The notes under the pieces were generated by a model. That model was not told the origin of the DNA and did no database searches. It was given only the letters and a program-made list of their open reading frames with translations. 31,289 bases of DNA from a virus: the IMG/VR virus record IMGVR_UViG_3300031857_000883, positions 1-31,289 of that record. One strand, 5' to 3'. A program made the translations under genes and the position numbers. This document shows positions 30,479 to 31,289 of the stretch, piece after piece. Every line of letters starts with the position of its first letter. Positions within the stretch are counted from its first letter, which is position 1.

Positions 30479-30815
30479 TTGACCAGCGCACAAGCATTTT
30501 GTTAAAACTCATTAAAAGTGCAATTTTTATTTCAAATGGCCTTTTCTTTTCCACATCATAAAGCAAAAGGTTATGCTGCCGGTTGATATTGTGGCCCCAA
30601 CTTTTTTTTTCGACTTGGTTCCGACTTAGTTCCGACTTGGTTCCGACTTGGTTACCTTTTAAATTTTCCAATGCTGATTTTTTAACCGGAGTTCCCAACC
30701 GGACCCTTGGCTTTATCACTCGCTCACTTCCATCCTTGCGGATAAATTCAATCTCGAATTCATCCATGCAAGTATTGATCATGGTCAGTGCCTGGTTAAT
30801 TCTCAATTCAGCCAT
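30468..30815 (-). CDS. Small hypothetical protein with tandem repeat
   Basis: The 115-aa product is the first gene of the portal-tail operon. The N-terminus (MAELRINQALTMINTCMDEFEIEFIRKDGSERVIKPRVRLG) is followed by a Lys/Ser/Gln-rich linker encoded by 11-bp tandem repeats (30610-30653), then a basic helical C-terminus. I do not recognise the family. Portal-adjacent position suggests a small head or packaging protein, but nothing else supports that. Confidence 0.55.
   Translation of the reverse strand: MAELRINQALTMINTCMDEFEIEFIRKDGSERVIKPRVRLGTPVKKSALENLKGNQVGTKSELSRNQVEKKSWGHNINRQHNLLLYDVEKKRPFEIKIALLMSFNKMLVRWSNEK
30610..30653. repeat. 11-bp tandem repeat (CCGACTTGGTT, about four units)
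   Basis: Four consecutive units, the first lacking one base and the second carrying G to A, run through the 115-aa gene. The unit of 11 bp is close to one helical turn and not a multiple of three, so each unit is read in a different frame. Slippage by one unit would shift the reading frame. Confidence 0.8.
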
Positions 30816-30876
30816 TTCGAAAACAAATAAACTATGGCCATTCCGGTTAATTTAGGACAACCATTTTGAACATTTA

Positions 30877-30888
30877 CCCGATATCGGG
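30877..30888. promoter_or_regulatory. 12-bp perfect palindrome
   Basis: CCCGATATCGGG is a perfect palindrome, flanked by TTT and AAA that extend the symmetry after one mismatch. It lies 62 nt upstream of the ATG at 30815 and next to the iterons, so it could be an operator. Confidence 0.45.
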
Positions 30889-30898
30889 AAAATGATTC

Positions 30899-31055
30899 GG
30901 TTGGAACTGGTTGGCACAGGTTGGAATGGTGTTCCAACCGGAAAATCCGGGTTCCGGACATGGTCTGCCGTGCATAACTGCCTCATATATATATTATTAT
31001 CATAAGGAAAAAATATATATATATGACTGGTTGGAGCGGTTGGAACGGTTGGAAC
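30899..31055. repeat. GGTTGGAAC iteron cluster (right copy)
   Basis: GGTTGGAAC is at 30899-30907, GGTTGGCAC at 30909-30917, an inverted pair GGTTGGAA-N5-TTCCAACC at 30919-30939 and three abutting 9-bp units (GGTTGGAGC, GGTTGGAAC, GGTTGGAAC) at 31029-31055. An AT tract lies between the two groups. The same unit occurs at 7390-7514 in the other intergenic region. Confidence 0.85.
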
Positions 31056-31117
31056 AAAAATAGGTGGGGTGTTCTAAATTTTTCGCTGGCATTAAAGCGG
31101 AATCATGGTATTATTTT

Positions 31118-31155
31118 AGTCTAACGGTATGTTAGAATTGTACAATTCTTAGACT
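31118..31155. promoter_or_regulatory. Nested inverted repeats
   Basis: AGTCTAA (31118-31124) pairs with TTAGACT (31149-31155). Inside lies the perfect 16-bp palindrome AGAATTGTACAATTCT (31134-31149). A further AATTGTAC copy follows at 31159-31166 and within AAAATTGTACT at 7606-7616. This is a candidate binding site or hairpin. Confidence 0.55.
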
Positions 31156-31289
31156 TAAAATTGTACTATTTTTAGAATAAATATAATTATTCCTTTAAAA
31201 CACAAAGCAAAACCACAATGAATCCGGCATCCACCAGAAAAATTGGTTTAGCAAGTAGATAAATATGACCCCATGGGCCGGATGAAAAC

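Larger units (their letters stand above)
30816..31289. other. Gene-free repeat-rich region, candidate origin/control region
   Basis: This 474-nt stretch has no convincing gene on either strand. It holds a 12-bp palindrome (30877-30888), a cluster of GGTTGGAAC units (30899-31055), an AT-only tract (about 30984-31022), a Bacteroidota-like -7 box TATTTTTG on the minus strand (31062-31055) without a good -33 box, and nested inverted repeats (31118-31155). Iterons flanking an AT tract are the classical layout of a plasmid or phage origin, but a promoter/operator reading is also possible. Confidence 0.65.

Noticed and set aside
31023-31124. 33-codon plus-strand frame reading the iterons as a GWN repeat
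   Set aside because: The 9-bp period is a multiple of three, so a repetitive peptide arises by chance; orientation is against all genes.
1-31289. Integrase, attachment site, tRNA genes, CRISPR array, diversity-generating retroelement, insertion sequence
   Set aside because: None of the diagnostic proteins or structures was found on either strand; the repeats present are short operators or iterons, not spacer-repeat arrays.

Overview
The window looks like a nearly complete or complete tailed-phage (siphovirus-type) genome of about 31 kb, probably infecting a member of the Bacteroidota. Every credible gene lies on the minus strand, packed with 1-4 nt ATGA/GTGA overlaps. The host inference rests on: a primase-helicase with a VirE-type N-terminal domain, common in Bacteroidota elements; start codons preceded by A/T-rich leaders with few Shine-Dalgarno sites; candidate promoters matching the Bacteroidota pattern TTTG / TAnnTTTG; and several small proteins of types I associate with Bacteroidota phages. 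No integrase, tRNA, CRISPR array or reverse transcriptase was seen.

Layout, read in the direction of transcription (right to left). (1) 31289-30816: gene-free, repeat-rich region with GGTTGGAAC-type 9-bp iterons, an AT tract and palindromes, a candidate origin or control region. (2) 30815-19833: small repeat-containing protein, portal, head-tail connector-like protein, lysis cassette (membrane proteins, spanin-like protein, CHAP-type endolysin, holin candidates), tail chaperone-like and tail terminator-like proteins, three large tail/baseplate/fibre proteins and two paralogous 71/72-aa proteins. (3) 19832-19728: control region with an 18-bp dyad. (4) 19727-16594: small accessory genes including an XRE regulator, a DUF1599/Nmad1-like protein, a degenerate HNH protein and membrane proteins, closed by a terminator. 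(5) 16483-13384: neck-like protein and tape measure, closed by a terminator. (6) 13255-8320: small basic protein, large primase-helicase and a string of small early-type proteins, closed by two terminators. (7) 8150-7633: 41-aa basic protein and a HExxH protein. (8) 7632-7210: second gene-free region carrying the same iterons and the same dyad as regions 1 and 3, plus a good promoter candidate. (9) 7209-67: head and packaging module (two hypotheticals, protease-scaffold, major capsid protein, a small structural protein, terminator, two hypotheticals, small and large terminase).

Portal and capsid genes sit at opposite ends of the window. If the ends join, the large terminase would be followed by about 540 bp of non-coding DNA and then the portal gene, restoring the usual terminase-portal order. 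That suggests a circular map or circularly permuted genome cut at this point. The most interesting signals are the shared control elements: 9-bp iterons in two separate intergenic regions, the dyad TGTGCAA-N4-TTGCACA in two intergenic regions, and an 18-bp direct repeat before the small-gene operon. Together they suggest a small, phage-encoded regulatory and replication circuit. All functional statements come from reading the sequence; no database search was run.
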